64,000 nt of DNA from Fundicoccus sp052116145 (GTDB taxonomy: Bacteria > Bacillota > Bacilli > Lactobacillales > Aerococcaceae), in the NCBI RefSeq assembly GCF_052116145.1, contig NZ_JBQKLQ010000003.1, forward strand, positions 186,001 through 250,000, written 5' to 3'. This document shows positions 16,015 through 24,424 of this stretch, one piece after another; the first letter of the stretch is position 1, and every line of letters starts with the position of its first letter. Both the position numbers and the translations under genes were made by a program. The notes under the pieces are model-generated. The model did not search any database and had not been told where the DNA came from. It worked only from the letters and a program-made list of their open reading frames with translations.

Positions 16015-16320
16015 TTATTCTTCGTCAGAAGCTTCTTCATCTGTTGATTCTTCAGTTGTGTTTGAATCATCTTCAGCTGCTTCAAGGCTTAATGGGTACT
16101 CGTCGTTTTCAGTCCAAGCTGGTAAGTCAGCACCGTTTGAAACTTCAGCTAATTTATCAGCTACTGTTTCTGATTGGTATAACGCTACGATGTGTGCGTA
16201 TAATTCGTTGTCAACGTCTGCGCCACGTGTCGCAATCACGTTTTTGTAGTCAGCTGCTAAACTTTCAATGTCATCATAGAAGTTTATGAAACCCTTTTCA
16301 ACAACCTTCAAAAGATACAT
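16015..16320 (-). pseudogene. C-terminal fragment of a MetQ/NlpA-type lipoprotein
   Basis: The 101-residue frame matches the end of methionine-binding lipoproteins: DYKNVIATRGADVDNEL followed by YAHIVALYQSETVADKL and NGADLPAW. The N-terminal 200 or so residues, including the lipoprotein signal, are missing, and the gene upstream starts from unrelated sequence. After the family's usual end comes an acidic tail of about 32 residues rich in E, D, S and T. No metN or metI is nearby. It is most likely a relic of a lost metNIQ locus. Confidence 0.7.
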
Positions 16321-16332
16321 AGTGTATTGATT

Positions 16333-17364
16333 TTACACATTATACTTAGCGTCCTTTGAGATTTGTAAGCTTTGATACAACTGTTTTAACTCTAAATTAT
16401 CTGTATGCTGCCCTTTAGCTATCTGTTCAAAAACAGTAAAAGCTTCTGTGTCCCAGTGATGCCAAGATGTGACTAATCTGCCAAAATATTTATCTTCTGT
16501 CGATCGCTCTTTAGCAGCTTCTGCAGTCTCTTCAAATAATTGCTTAGCAACGTTATTCTTATACCAACAGGCAGGCATTACTCGATAGCCTTTTTCCATA
16601 AAGTAGCCTGGCGTTGGATAACCTTGAGTACGCTCATCATAATGCCAATCAAGAATGACAATGTCTTTAGGTAATTGCTCAACGGCGTGGTAAGTGCCGA
16701 ACGTATCTCCTTCCCAATTATCATAGCCAAATCGTTCTGCATCAATTAATCGATCCCCCCACATCATCATATCTAAATCATGTATTTTTACAATGTGTTG
16801 ATGCATGTCTTTGACAGCTTTAATAAATAGATCCGCACGATTTTTGCCTCGACATCTTGTGCATTGGTCACTCGCAATCTCGTATACTTCATCCATTCCA
16901 ATATGAATGGTTTTGGCATCAAAGGCTTCAATGATTTCATCTAACATATCATAGACGATTGGATTCACATCAGGATGCAAAGGACACCAACTCCGGCAGA
17001 AAATCTCTGGCCATTCTGCTGTTAATGGTGTTTGTGGTGTTTCATCAAACTCCGGATAAGCTGTTAGTAAAGCACTGCGACTGCCTCCCCATCCTTGGTG
17101 ACCTAAACATTGCATCAAAGGTACAATCTCCATTTGATGCTTACGAGCAAAATTAGTTAACTCCCTGGCATCTTCTTCTGTTAAAGCATGGCTTCCGGTC
17201 TTCAATTCGGGATGTTTGGTAAAAACAAAGGATTTGTCTAATTCTAAAATTAAATGAGATACGGCCTGAGTTGCTAGAACTTGACTGATTAATTGCTTGA
17301 GTTCAGGTATCAAACGACGATCTCCAAAGCGTAAATGAAAAGCAATGACTTGTGTTTGTGACAT
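16333..17364 (-). CDS. GH20-like glycoside hydrolase (hexosaminidase-type, cytoplasmic)
   Basis: The 343-residue protein is a stand-alone TIM barrel of the GH20 beta-N-acetylhexosaminidase type. The catalytic Asp-Glu pair is in KTIHIGMDEVYEI, and other blocks are EIVPLMQCLGHQGWG, FCRSWCPLHPDVNP and MMMWGDRLIDAERFGY. There is no signal peptide, so it probably acts on imported amino-sugar glycosides, perhaps from cell-wall or host glycans. CxxCRGKN after the catalytic pair is a small cysteine cluster. Upstream carries a possible cre site. No transporter is linked. Confidence 0.75.
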   Translation of the reverse strand: MSQTQVIAFHLRFGDRRLIPELKQLISQVLATQAVSHLILELDKSFVFTKHPELKTGSHALTEEDARELTNFARKHQMEIVPLMQCLGHQGWGGSRSALLTAYPEFDETPQTPLTAEWPEIFCRSWCPLHPDVNPIVYDMLDEIIEAFDAKTIHIGMDEVYEIASDQCTRCRGKNRADLFIKAVKDMHQHIVKIHDLDMMMWGDRLIDAERFGYDNWEGDTFGTYHAVEQLPKDIVILDWHYDERTQGYPTPGYFMEKGYRVMPACWYKNNVAKQLFEETAEAAKERSTEDKYFGRLVTSWHHWDTEAFTVFEQIAKGQHTDNLELKQLYQSLQISKDAKYNV

Positions 17365-17499
17365 TAGAAAACTCCTCTCAAATTAAATGATTTATTCTGT
17401 CTATTAATAGAACCTGACTTTAAATTAACACCAACAGAGAGCGCATACAATAGGTTTAATTTAGCAGTCTATGTTAAATTTGATTGAAGGCATAATGTT

Positions 17500-17513
17500 A
17501 GTAATCGCTTTCT
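17500..17513. promoter_or_regulatory. Weak cre-like site
   Basis: AGTAATCGCTTTCT matches 12 of 14 cre positions. It lies between the GH20 gene and the small acidic gene and could serve either. Confidence 0.3.
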
Positions 17514-17555
17514 TTTTATGTTATATTGAAAAAAACTTTGAAAGAGGTGACATGG

Positions 17556-17798
17556 ATGCCAACTGAAAATCCAGAAAGACCCGTTTCAGGTGTTGAAGGC
17601 TTGGCTAATTTAGCAGGAGCGCGAGCGGTTGCGAGAACTCACAAGGAAAATAGTGATAACACACTCTTACCTGAAACAGATGTAAACCGTAGCGAGGAAG
17701 AAAAGAACGCAGATGTCGTACCAGAAGATTTTGAATCATTCAATTTAGATGCAGTAGATAATTTAAAAGAGTCTAACCGCGAAGAGTCGCCTGAATGA
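17556..17798 (+). CDS. Small acidic hypothetical protein
   Basis: This 80-residue protein is rich in Glu, Asp, Ser and Asn, with no membrane segment or cysteine. A short amphipathic stretch (GVEGLANLAGARAVARTHKE) precedes a disordered acidic tail. The ATG at 17556 has AAAGAGGTG 6 bases upstream, and a rho-independent terminator follows 38 bases after the stop, so it looks like a real single gene. I do not recognise the family. Confidence 0.65.
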   Translation: MPTENPERPVSGVEGLANLAGARAVARTHKENSDNTLLPETDVNRSEEEKNADVVPEDFESFNLDAVDNLKESNREESPE

Positions 17799-17835
17799 CA
17801 CTAGACACCTTTATTAACATGACATAGATTTTTTT

Positions 17836-17870
17836 AAAAGCAGGCCGGGCTGATGCTCGTTCTGCTTTTT
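17836..17870 (+). terminator. Terminator of the small acidic gene
   Basis: AAAAGCAG pairs with CTGCTTTT, with an inner CGGGC/GCTCG helix, followed by T-rich sequence. Confidence 0.85.
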
Positions 17871-17967
17871 GTTTGGTTTGATTATATATATTATTATTGT
17901 ATTTTAATCTTCTCTTAATTTTATAGGTGTGTTACGATAGCTATAATTATTTGGCTGGAGGGTTATA

Positions 17968-18864
17968 ATGGAGAAATTTAAACTTATTATTGCGATGTTA
18001 ATTGTAGGATCTATCGGCATTTTCGTTCATTATATGCCAATCTCTTCTGCTCTAATTGCAGCAGCAAGAGCTGTCATTGGAACTTTGTTCTTATTATTCG
18101 TTATATTGATTCAAAGAAAAACGATTAACTGGCCTAAAGTTCGAGAAAACGGCCGATACTTGGTAATTTCAGGGGCTGCTATCGGTTTTAACTGGATTTT
18201 CCTATTTGAAGCCTATCAATACACTAGTGTTGCGATCGCTACTTTATGTTATTATATGGCACCCGCTTTTGTAGTCATATTAGCACCTTTGGTATTGAAA
18301 GAGAAAATTACGCGTTTTAACTTAATCTGTACAGGCTTTGCAATGTTTGGGGCAGTTTTAATTTCTGGTGTCTTATCTGGAGGAGAAAGTAATCTTCTTG
18401 GAGTAGGTTATGGACTAGCTGCCGCTGTTTTATATGCGAGTATTATCATTCTTAACAAGAAAACAAAAGGTTTATCAGGACTTGAGTTAACATTCTTCCA
18501 ACTACTCGTTGCTGCTTGCGTAATGGTGCCGTATATTTTACTTACGGAAGATATTAGTGCTGTCAATTGGACACCACAAATCATCGGTTTACTGTTATTT
18601 GTTGGAACGATTCACACTGGCTTAGTTTATCAATTATTCTTTTCTGCTATGAATAAACTGCCTACTCAAACGTCGTCAATCTTAAGTTACATTGACCCGA
18701 TCACAGCGATTTTCCTGTCTGCAATCATCCTAAAACAAGGTCTAACACTCGTTCAGGTCTTAGGAACGATTTTAATACTAGGTTCAGCCTTGAGTAATGA
18801 ACTCTTTGCTAATCGGCTAAGTAAACGTCGAAACACAAGGCCTAAATCAGAAGTCTTTAGCTAA
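17968..18864 (+). CDS. EamA family (drug/metabolite) transporter
   Basis: The 298-residue protein has about ten membrane segments in two EamA repeats. Family marks are ISSALIAAARAVIGTLFLLF in the first repeat, FEAYQYTSVAIATLCYYMAP, LKEKITRFNLI, and in the second repeat TQTSSILSYIDPITAIFLSA with a closing basic tail. Such proteins export amino acids or other metabolites, but the substrate cannot be read from sequence. The ribosome site is GGAGGG. It is monocistronic. Confidence 0.9.
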   Translation: MEKFKLIIAMLIVGSIGIFVHYMPISSALIAAARAVIGTLFLLFVILIQRKTINWPKVRENGRYLVISGAAIGFNWIFLFEAYQYTSVAIATLCYYMAPAFVVILAPLVLKEKITRFNLICTGFAMFGAVLISGVLSGGESNLLGVGYGLAAAVLYASIIILNKKTKGLSGLELTFFQLLVAACVMVPYILLTEDISAVNWTPQIIGLLLFVGTIHTGLVYQLFFSAMNKLPTQTSSILSYIDPITAIFLSAIILKQGLTLVQVLGTILILGSALSNELFANRLSKRRNTRPKSEVFS

Positions 18865-18866
18865 AC

Positions 18867-18908
18867 AAAAAAAAGTTGAAGCTGACCTAGGTCAACTTCA
18901 ACTTTTTA
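18867..18908. terminator. Bidirectional terminator between the EamA gene and tRNA-Thr
   Basis: AAAGTTGAAG pairs with CTTCAACTTT with an inner TGAC/GTCA helix; A and T runs flank both sides. It serves the plus-strand transporter and the minus-strand tRNA. Confidence 0.9.
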
Positions 18909-18914
18909 CTTTTA

Positions 18915-18987
18915 TGCCGGCTAAAGGACTTGAACCCTCGACCCTCTGATTACAAATCAGATGCTCTACCAACTGAGCTAAGCCGGC
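18915..18987 (-). tRNA. tRNA-Thr (anticodon UGU)
   Basis: A 73-base tRNA with acceptor strands GCCGGCT and AGCCGGC plus discriminator A, D-arm AGCTCAGTTGGTAGAGC, anticodon loop TTTGTAA (UGU) and T-loop GGTTCAAGTCC. CCA is not encoded. Confidence 0.96.
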
Positions 18988-19013
18988 ATTATTGCTTTTT
19001 CAAACTAAAATAT

Positions 19014-19042
19014 ATGATACATTAGTTAGTAAGAAAAAGCAA
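19014..19042 (-). promoter_or_regulatory. Promoter of tRNA-Thr
   Basis: On the minus strand TTGCTT (19037-19042) and TATCAT (19014-19019) are 17 bases apart, 27 bases before the tRNA. Confidence 0.65.
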
Positions 19043-19055
19043 TATCAATTTATTA

Positions 19056-19676
19056 TTAAAATACCTCAAAGACTTCTTTTTCTTGATTATAAATCGAAAT
19101 CTCTCCGGTCCCAATATTGTAATGCCAACCATTTAATGTGAGTTGACCATCGGCCACGCGTTCACGAATATTATCGAAGGTTAACAAGTTAGATAATTGT
19201 TGAATAACATTCACTTTCTCTAAATGAGTCGCTTGTTCTTCAAAACTTTCTCCGGCCATCTCATCCGCTATTTGATCTCTTAATGCATTAATCTGAGAAA
19301 TCCAAATATCCGTATAAGGAAGTTTATCAATATTACTTGGAGGATTAATACTGGCCGCACAACCGCCGCAATTTGAATGCCCACAAACAATGATGTTTTT
19401 TACATTTAGTACTTCTACTGCATACTCAACCGAAGAAGTTGTTGAAGCATATTTCACACTTTGTCCCGCTGGGGGAACAATATTTGCAATATTGCGAATG
19501 TGGAAAACCTCGCCTGGATAAGCTTGTAATAAGCGTTCCGGACTTACCCTTGAATCAGAACATCCAATAAATAAAGTGTGGGGCGTTTGTGTCTGACTTA
19601 ATGTTTCATAAAGCTTTTGATTACGTACATAATCCTTCGCTTTAAATTGCTTCAGTGCTTCGTAAATATCGCGCAT
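19056..19676 (-). CDS. Beta-class carbonic anhydrase
   Basis: The 206-residue enzyme interconverts CO2 and bicarbonate. It has the zinc and active-site residues in GCSDSRVSPERLL (Cys and the Asp-Arg dyad) and in CGHSNCGGC (His and Cys), plus GEVFHIRNIANIVPP and SVEYAVEVLNVKNIIV. The ATG at 19676 has AGGAGG 8 bases upstream and is preferred over an ATG six codons earlier. It would supply bicarbonate for carboxylations. It is monocistronic. Confidence 0.93.
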   Translation of the reverse strand: MRDIYEALKQFKAKDYVRNQKLYETLSQTQTPHTLFIGCSDSRVSPERLLQAYPGEVFHIRNIANIVPPAGQSVKYASTTSSVEYAVEVLNVKNIIVCGHSNCGGCAASINPPSNIDKLPYTDIWISQINALRDQIADEMAGESFEEQATHLEKVNVIQQLSNLLTFDNIRERVADGQLTLNGWHYNIGTGEISIYNQEKEVFEVF

Positions 19677-19701
19677 TTGAACGCCTCCTGGCATATTGTG
19701 T

Positions 19702-19745
19702 AAAAATTAAAAACGTTTGTTAGCTGCAATTCACTCAACAAACGT
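19702..19745 (-). terminator. Terminator after msrA
   Basis: ACGTTTGTT and AACAAACGT pair around a 15-base loop; T-rich tracts follow on both strands. It lies 130 bases downstream of msrA and just upstream of the carbonic anhydrase gene. Confidence 0.65.
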
Positions 19746-19876
19746 CTTTATTTTTTATTAAGTTATAAAAGGAAGTACTTTTATCTTATCAAATAAATTT
19801 AATTCAATAAAATAATGTTACACCTCAAAATTATGAATATCAAGCCAGAGCGATTACTTAAAACAATTATTAATGT

Positions 19877-20401
19877 TTAGTCTTGATGCTTCTCGATAAA
19901 AGCATGACGTCCTGATCCGCGTGAATAACGTTCATAATGAATGGGATCTTTTTTATAAAAGTCTTGATGATAGTCTTCTGCATCATAGAATTCTGTTGCT
20001 GCTGTAATCGGCACAACAACCGGACGGTCAAAACGACCCCTTTGATCAAGGGCTGTTTTAGATGCTTCTGCTACTTCTTTTTGCTCAAGACTTGTGTAAA
20101 AGATTTCTGGACGATACGATGAGCCACGATCAACGAATTGACCCTCTGCATCAGTAGGATCCATAATTTGCCAGTATATATCTAAAATCTCTTCATATGA
20201 AATGATTGATGGATCGTAGGTTATTTTGACTGCTTCAGTATGTCCTGTCCTTCCCGTACATACATCCTTATAGGTTGGATTCGGTAGATGTCCACCTGTA
20301 TAGCCTGAAATGACAGATTCTACGCCATCCCATTGATCAAATGGTTTGACCATACACCAGAAACAGCCTCCAGCTAAAATCGCAATTTCTTTCTTACACA
20401 T
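19877..20401 (-). CDS. msrA: Peptide-methionine (S)-S-oxide reductase
   Basis: The 174-residue enzyme repairs oxidised methionine. The active site is AGGCFWCMVKPF with the catalytic Cys in GCFW, followed by GVESVISGYTGG, PTYKDVCTGRTGHTEAVK, FWQIMDPTDAEGQ-like ILDIYWQIMDPT, RGSSYRPEIFY, and YHQDFYKKDPIHYERY. AAAGGATG precedes the start. No MsrB domain is fused and none is adjacent. Confidence 0.95.
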   Translation of the reverse strand: MCKKEIAILAGGCFWCMVKPFDQWDGVESVISGYTGGHLPNPTYKDVCTGRTGHTEAVKITYDPSIISYEEILDIYWQIMDPTDAEGQFVDRGSSYRPEIFYTSLEQKEVAEASKTALDQRGRFDRPVVVPITAATEFYDAEDYHQDFYKKDPIHYERYSRGSGRHAFIEKHQD

Positions 20402-20445
20402 TGTATAACATCCTTTCTGTCTATCGTTTACTCATCCTAACAGAT

Positions 20446-21798
20446 TTAATTAAAAATGTCCGTGAAGAAGCGTCGGGTACTGTCCCAACCATTGCCTACT
20501 GATTCAGTAATAATCTGCCAAGTTTGTGAATACCAAGGAGCTACTTCAATTGTTTCAGCAATTTCAACCGGTACGCCGCCGGTATCGTAAGCGGCACTTG
20601 TTCTTAAATAACGAATTGCTTGGTCTGTAATATTAATAGAAACGTAGCCAATGACAGTTCCAGCTTCTAGCGGTGCTGTCAATTCGCCTATTTGATTAAT
20701 CTGATCATTAGGAATAAATTCGTATTCCAATCGAGGGGCTGTATCAATTACTGGCACCACTAAATTTAAATTCTCGCCGTAGCGCATCGGAGCGGGACTG
20801 ATTTTACCATTCGACACTTTTATTTGCGAAACTTGTGTTGCTTCATCGCCTTGCTTAATAATTTCCTCTGTCATATAAGCTGAAAAAACATAATCAAATA
20901 GTTTTTTCGTTTCATGATAACGCGATTCTGTGCCTTGTGCCCCTAATACAATACTAATAATACGCATGTCATTACGAATAATCGTGGAAACAAAACTTCC
21001 ACCGTCTTTAGCTGAATAACCTGTCAATAAGCCATCAACGCCTTCAAATTCAAACGTTCTACCTGGTAACATCAAGTTGTAATTTGTCATTTCAAATTCA
21101 TCTGAGGTGCCATATTTAAATAGTTTTCGATTAATTTGGGTATGTTTTAAAATTTCAGGATGATCTTTGAGAAGATGGTAGGAGATAATCGCAACTGCCT
21201 CAGCTGATAGCATGTTTTGGGGACCTTTATCAATGGTCTCAGCATCGGTTGGATCATAAGCTCCATTCAAACCTGTCGCATTAATAATTGAGGCATTCAT
21301 TATTCCCCAATTCTCCAAGTAAGTATTCATCTGTTTAACAAAGTCAGATTCAGATCCTGACACCAACTCTGCCAATGCAATTGTTGATCCGTTAGATAGG
21401 GAAATCATAACAGATTCAATTAGCTCTTCGACCGTGTATAACTCATCTTGTCTTAAAGGGACGTTAGAAACATCGTAGTCCTGACTAACAGCATAAGCAT
21501 AGTCAGAGATAGGCACTTGGTAATCTAAGTCGATTTCACCCTTTTCAACCGCTTGCAAAACGATGTAAATCGTCAATAATTTACTGATAGAGGCCACTTC
21601 AACGGCTTCTTCTGAATTTTGTTCAAATAAAATTTGACCATTGGTTGCGTCAATCACCATCGCGGATTGAGCGCTCGTTTCTGGAATCGCTTGGTTTATG
21701 GCTGCCAGACTTGTTTTTGGACTGACAAAGACGGTTTGCAAAATCAAGACGATAAGCAAACCGCTAAAAAATTGTTTCAATTGTTTATTTATTTTCAT
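20446..21798 (-). CDS. D-alanyl-D-alanine carboxypeptidase family protein with altered motifs
   Basis: The 450-residue protein has a signal peptide (SGLLIVLILQTVFVSP), a peptidase S11 (DacA/PBP5) domain, a C-terminal beta domain and an amphipathic C-terminal helix (GNGWDSTRRFFTDIF) for membrane docking. The family cleaves the last D-Ala of peptidoglycan stems. The SxxK motif is intact (S70-I-S-K73), but the SxN position reads LSN (134-136) and the KTG position reads LTG (258-260) in GVDGLLTGYSAKDGG. Two of three active-site motifs are therefore changed. The ATG at 21798 has GGTGA upstream. It overlaps the histidine kinase by 14 bases and is the third gene of that operon. Confidence 0.85.
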   Translation of the reverse strand: MKINKQLKQFFSGLLIVLILQTVFVSPKTSLAAINQAIPETSAQSAMVIDATNGQILFEQNSEEAVEVASISKLLTIYIVLQAVEKGEIDLDYQVPISDYAYAVSQDYDVSNVPLRQDELYTVEELIESVMISLSNGSTIALAELVSGSESDFVKQMNTYLENWGIMNASIINATGLNGAYDPTDAETIDKGPQNMLSAEAVAIISYHLLKDHPEILKHTQINRKLFKYGTSDEFEMTNYNLMLPGRTFEFEGVDGLLTGYSAKDGGSFVSTIIRNDMRIISIVLGAQGTESRYHETKKLFDYVFSAYMTEEIIKQGDEATQVSQIKVSNGKISPAPMRYGENLNLVVPVIDTAPRLEYEFIPNDQINQIGELTAPLEAGTVIGYVSINITDQAIRYLRTSAAYDTGGVPVEIAETIEVAPWYSQTWQIITESVGNGWDSTRRFFTDIFN

Positions 21799-22981
21799 TC
21801 GCGTCACCTAAATTATATGTTTGCAGCATTTCAATTCGGAAAACTAATTCATCTGCATCTATTAAAGCATACACTTGACCGCCGTGTAATTCAACAATAT
21901 TCTTTACGATTGATAAACCTAAACCACTACCTGGTTCATCCGAGTGGCGCGATTGATCCGTTCGATAGGTTCGATTAAAAATTTGCTTCAAATCCTTTTC
22001 AGGAATGAGTGCTCCATTGTTTCTCACTTCGTACACAATTGTCTTCGGACTCTGCGGATGATTTTTTAAATAAAAAGCATTTATTTTAATCACTGTTGCC
22101 CCATAACCATACTTTAATGCATTTACCATCAAGTTATTAAAAACTCGGGCCATCTTCTCAACATCAAAATCACCTGTTAAGGTTTCTGGCTGCACACTGA
22201 CTTCAATCGCCACACCTTTTTCTTCAGCAGATAATTCAAAATCGGCTGCCAACTGCTCCATAAATAACTTTAATTGGATTTTACTTGGTTGAAGAACGTA
22301 GGTTGTTTGTCTAGAAGACGCATAATCAAATAACTCAGCCACCAAGGTTTGCATATGTAAGGCTTTAGTATACGCCGTATGCGTATAGTCTAAAATTTCT
22401 TCGACACTATGATACTGTTTATTCTCAATTAAACCTAAGTAACCAATGATGGACGTCAATGGCGTACGAATATCGTGACCAACGTTCGTAATCAACTCAT
22501 CTTTCGTCTTCTCAATCCGTCTTTCTTCTTCCATCGCTTCAACTGTACTGTCGACAAGTTTATTAATACTCGTCACTACCGAACTCAAATTACCTAAGTT
22601 TGTATCTGGAATACGGTAATCATAATGACCATCTGTAATATATTCGAGTTGCTTAAATACATGTCCGAGATGAACAATTCGCAAACGACGCTTAATGCGC
22701 CACCATACTAATAAAGCCGAAATGACGATCAACAAGACGCTGAATAGGTAAAACATATTTAACAATCGATTTTCCGTCAACATAAATTGAACACGTAATG
22801 TTTTTAGCTCCAAGAAATCGAGTTCCCAATCGATAATAGCTGAGAATAGCAAAATAACACTCAAATAGAAAAAGAATACTATCCAGAGTGTTACGATTGC
22901 TTCTAGTACTAATTCGAATTTTTCACTACGTGATAATCTAGTCTCAGGGATCGCTGGACTTTGACTCGCTTTAGCCTTCAA
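21785..22981 (-). CDS. Sensor histidine kinase (VanS/PhoR-like)
   Basis: The 398-residue kinase has two membrane segments (about residues 30-55 and 90-115) with a short external loop, a HAMP-like linker, the HisKA H-box NVGHDIRTPLTSIIGYL, N-box NLMVNALKYGYG and G-box DEPGSGLGLSIVKNIVELHGG. It overlaps the response regulator stop by 11 bases and the carboxypeptidase start by 14, so the three are translationally coupled. The external loop of about 40 residues suggests sensing at or in the membrane, perhaps cell-wall state. Confidence 0.92.
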   Translation of the reverse strand: MKAKASQSPAIPETRLSRSEKFELVLEAIVTLWIVFFFYLSVILLFSAIIDWELDFLELKTLRVQFMLTENRLLNMFYLFSVLLIVISALLVWWRIKRRLRIVHLGHVFKQLEYITDGHYDYRIPDTNLGNLSSVVTSINKLVDSTVEAMEEERRIEKTKDELITNVGHDIRTPLTSIIGYLGLIENKQYHSVEEILDYTHTAYTKALHMQTLVAELFDYASSRQTTYVLQPSKIQLKLFMEQLAADFELSAEEKGVAIEVSVQPETLTGDFDVEKMARVFNNLMVNALKYGYGATVIKINAFYLKNHPQSPKTIVYEVRNNGALIPEKDLKQIFNRTYRTDQSRHSDEPGSGLGLSIVKNIVELHGGQVYALIDADELVFRIEMLQTYNLGDANENK

Positions 22982-23660
22982 TTTTGTAACCTACGCCCCA
23001 AACGGTTTGAATGACTTTTTCGCCACCCGTTGCCGATTCGATTTTATCGCGTAAGTGACTCACATGAACCATTACAGTTTTTGCACTTACAATACTTTCC
23101 TGATTCCAAACAGCTTCAAAAATCTCTTCCGCACTAAACACACGATTCGGATGACTCGCTAATAAATAGAGAATCCCAAACTCTAAGGCTGTTAATTGAA
23201 TCGCCTTACCCGTGATTGTTTTGACCTCATGAGACTCTTTCTTAATAATCAGCGGACCAGCTTCCACTGTATCAGGCTCTTCAGTTTCAGTATATTTATG
23301 CTGACGACGCAGTAAAGATTTTACACGCGCAATCACTTCTAAAGGATTAAAGGGTTTCGTTACATAATCATCGGCACCAGAAATTAAGCCTTGAATTTTG
23401 TCATTATCAGAAGATTTAGCACTCAGAATAATGACTGGGATACTATGATTGGCTTCACGAAGCTTCTCAACTACCTCAATTCCATTAATCTTAGGCATCA
23501 TCACATCAAGAATCACTAATTCAATTTCTTCATCGTTCTTAATATAATTTAACGCTTGCTGGCCATTATAAGCTTTCACTACATCATAGCCTTCATTTTT
23601 TAAATAAATATTAAGTAATTCAACAATTTCGCGATCGTCATCTACAATTAAAACTCGCAT
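22971..23660 (-). CDS. OmpR/PhoB-type response regulator
   Basis: The 229-residue regulator has a receiver domain (MRVLIVDDDREIVELL, phosphoacceptor Asp in LVILDVMMPK, ILSAKSSDNDKI, Lys in DDYVTKPFNP) and a winged-helix DNA-binding domain ending ETVWNQESIV-like EAVWNQESIVSAKTVMVHVS and VWGVGYKIEG. I chose the ATG at 23660 with GAAGGAG 9-10 bases upstream. It heads the operon with the kinase and the altered carboxypeptidase and probably controls it. Confidence 0.93.
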   Translation of the reverse strand: MRVLIVDDDREIVELLNIYLKNEGYDVVKAYNGQQALNYIKNDEEIELVILDVMMPKINGIEVVEKLREANHSIPVIILSAKSSDNDKIQGLISGADDYVTKPFNPLEVIARVKSLLRRQHKYTETEEPDTVEAGPLIIKKESHEVKTITGKAIQLTALEFGILYLLASHPNRVFSAEEIFEAVWNQESIVSAKTVMVHVSHLRDKIESATGGEKVIQTVWGVGYKIEG

Positions 23661-23900
23661 TATACTCAACTCCTTCTCTATCAATCTTTCATGTAAATAC
23701 TCTCTCTTTTATTATACCCTATTTTAGCACGATTAACATTTTAACGCTTTCTTTATCAAAGATTACATCAAAGTTTCACACTTTCATCACATGTTAAACA
23801 TTATGCTGTTTAACTACAAATATTCGTCAAATCGGAATAATTTCACATCAGGCCAAATATGACTTATAATTGCTATGCACACAAAGAAAGGGGTTTCACT

Positions 23901-24341
23901 ATGACTAAAAAATCAATTCCTGCGATTATTCATTTAATCGCACACTTGGTTATTTTCACTTGGCAGTTTTTCCAACAAAGTCAAGTAACTGGAAGCGCAC
24001 TAGCTTTCGAAACTCAAATTTACTTATGGGGCGCTTTTTTTATACGAACCCTGTTAATGACCTTTGCGGTTCAAATCGCTATTTTTACCGTCTTATATCT
24101 CTTTGGACGTTTGCGAACAAGACATCCTGCCGAACGAAAAGAGGACCGTGACCAACTGCTTGTATTGCGTTCCTTAAGAAACTGCTCGATCACCTTTGCG
24201 TCGGGCTTCTTTTTAGCTATGCTTTTATTGATGTTGAATTTTTCAATCGGGAGCATATTCCAAGTATTAGCCTTTAGTTATGCTTTAGCTGGCATCTTCT
24301 TCTATGCTTCGCAAATTTTTTATCATGAAAATAACGCTTAG
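23901..24341 (+). CDS. Hypothetical four-helix membrane protein
   Basis: The 146-residue protein has about four hydrophobic segments (near residues 7-25, 36-62, 90-112 and 115-135) with a basic cytoplasmic loop LRTRHPAERKEDRDQ between the second and third. AAAGGGG lies 7-8 bases before the ATG at 23901. It is divergent from the two-component operon, which makes it a possible target of that regulator. I do not recognise the family. Confidence 0.7.
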   Translation: MTKKSIPAIIHLIAHLVIFTWQFFQQSQVTGSALAFETQIYLWGAFFIRTLLMTFAVQIAIFTVLYLFGRLRTRHPAERKEDRDQLLVLRSLRNCSITFASGFFLAMLLLMLNFSIGSIFQVLAFSYALAGIFFYASQIFYHENNA

Positions 24342-24365
24342 AGAAACTCAATTAAACACCTAAGC

Positions 24366-24413
24366 AAAAACAACATGTCTTCGATGAATTGATCGAAAAC
24401 ATGCTGTTTATTT
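24366..24413. terminator. Bidirectional terminator before guaB 3' end
   Basis: ACATG and TTCGAT blocks pair with ATCGAA and CATG blocks across a 6-base loop, with A-rich and T-rich flanks. It separates the membrane protein gene from the convergent guaB. Confidence 0.75.
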
Positions 24414-24424
24414 AGTGACTATTA

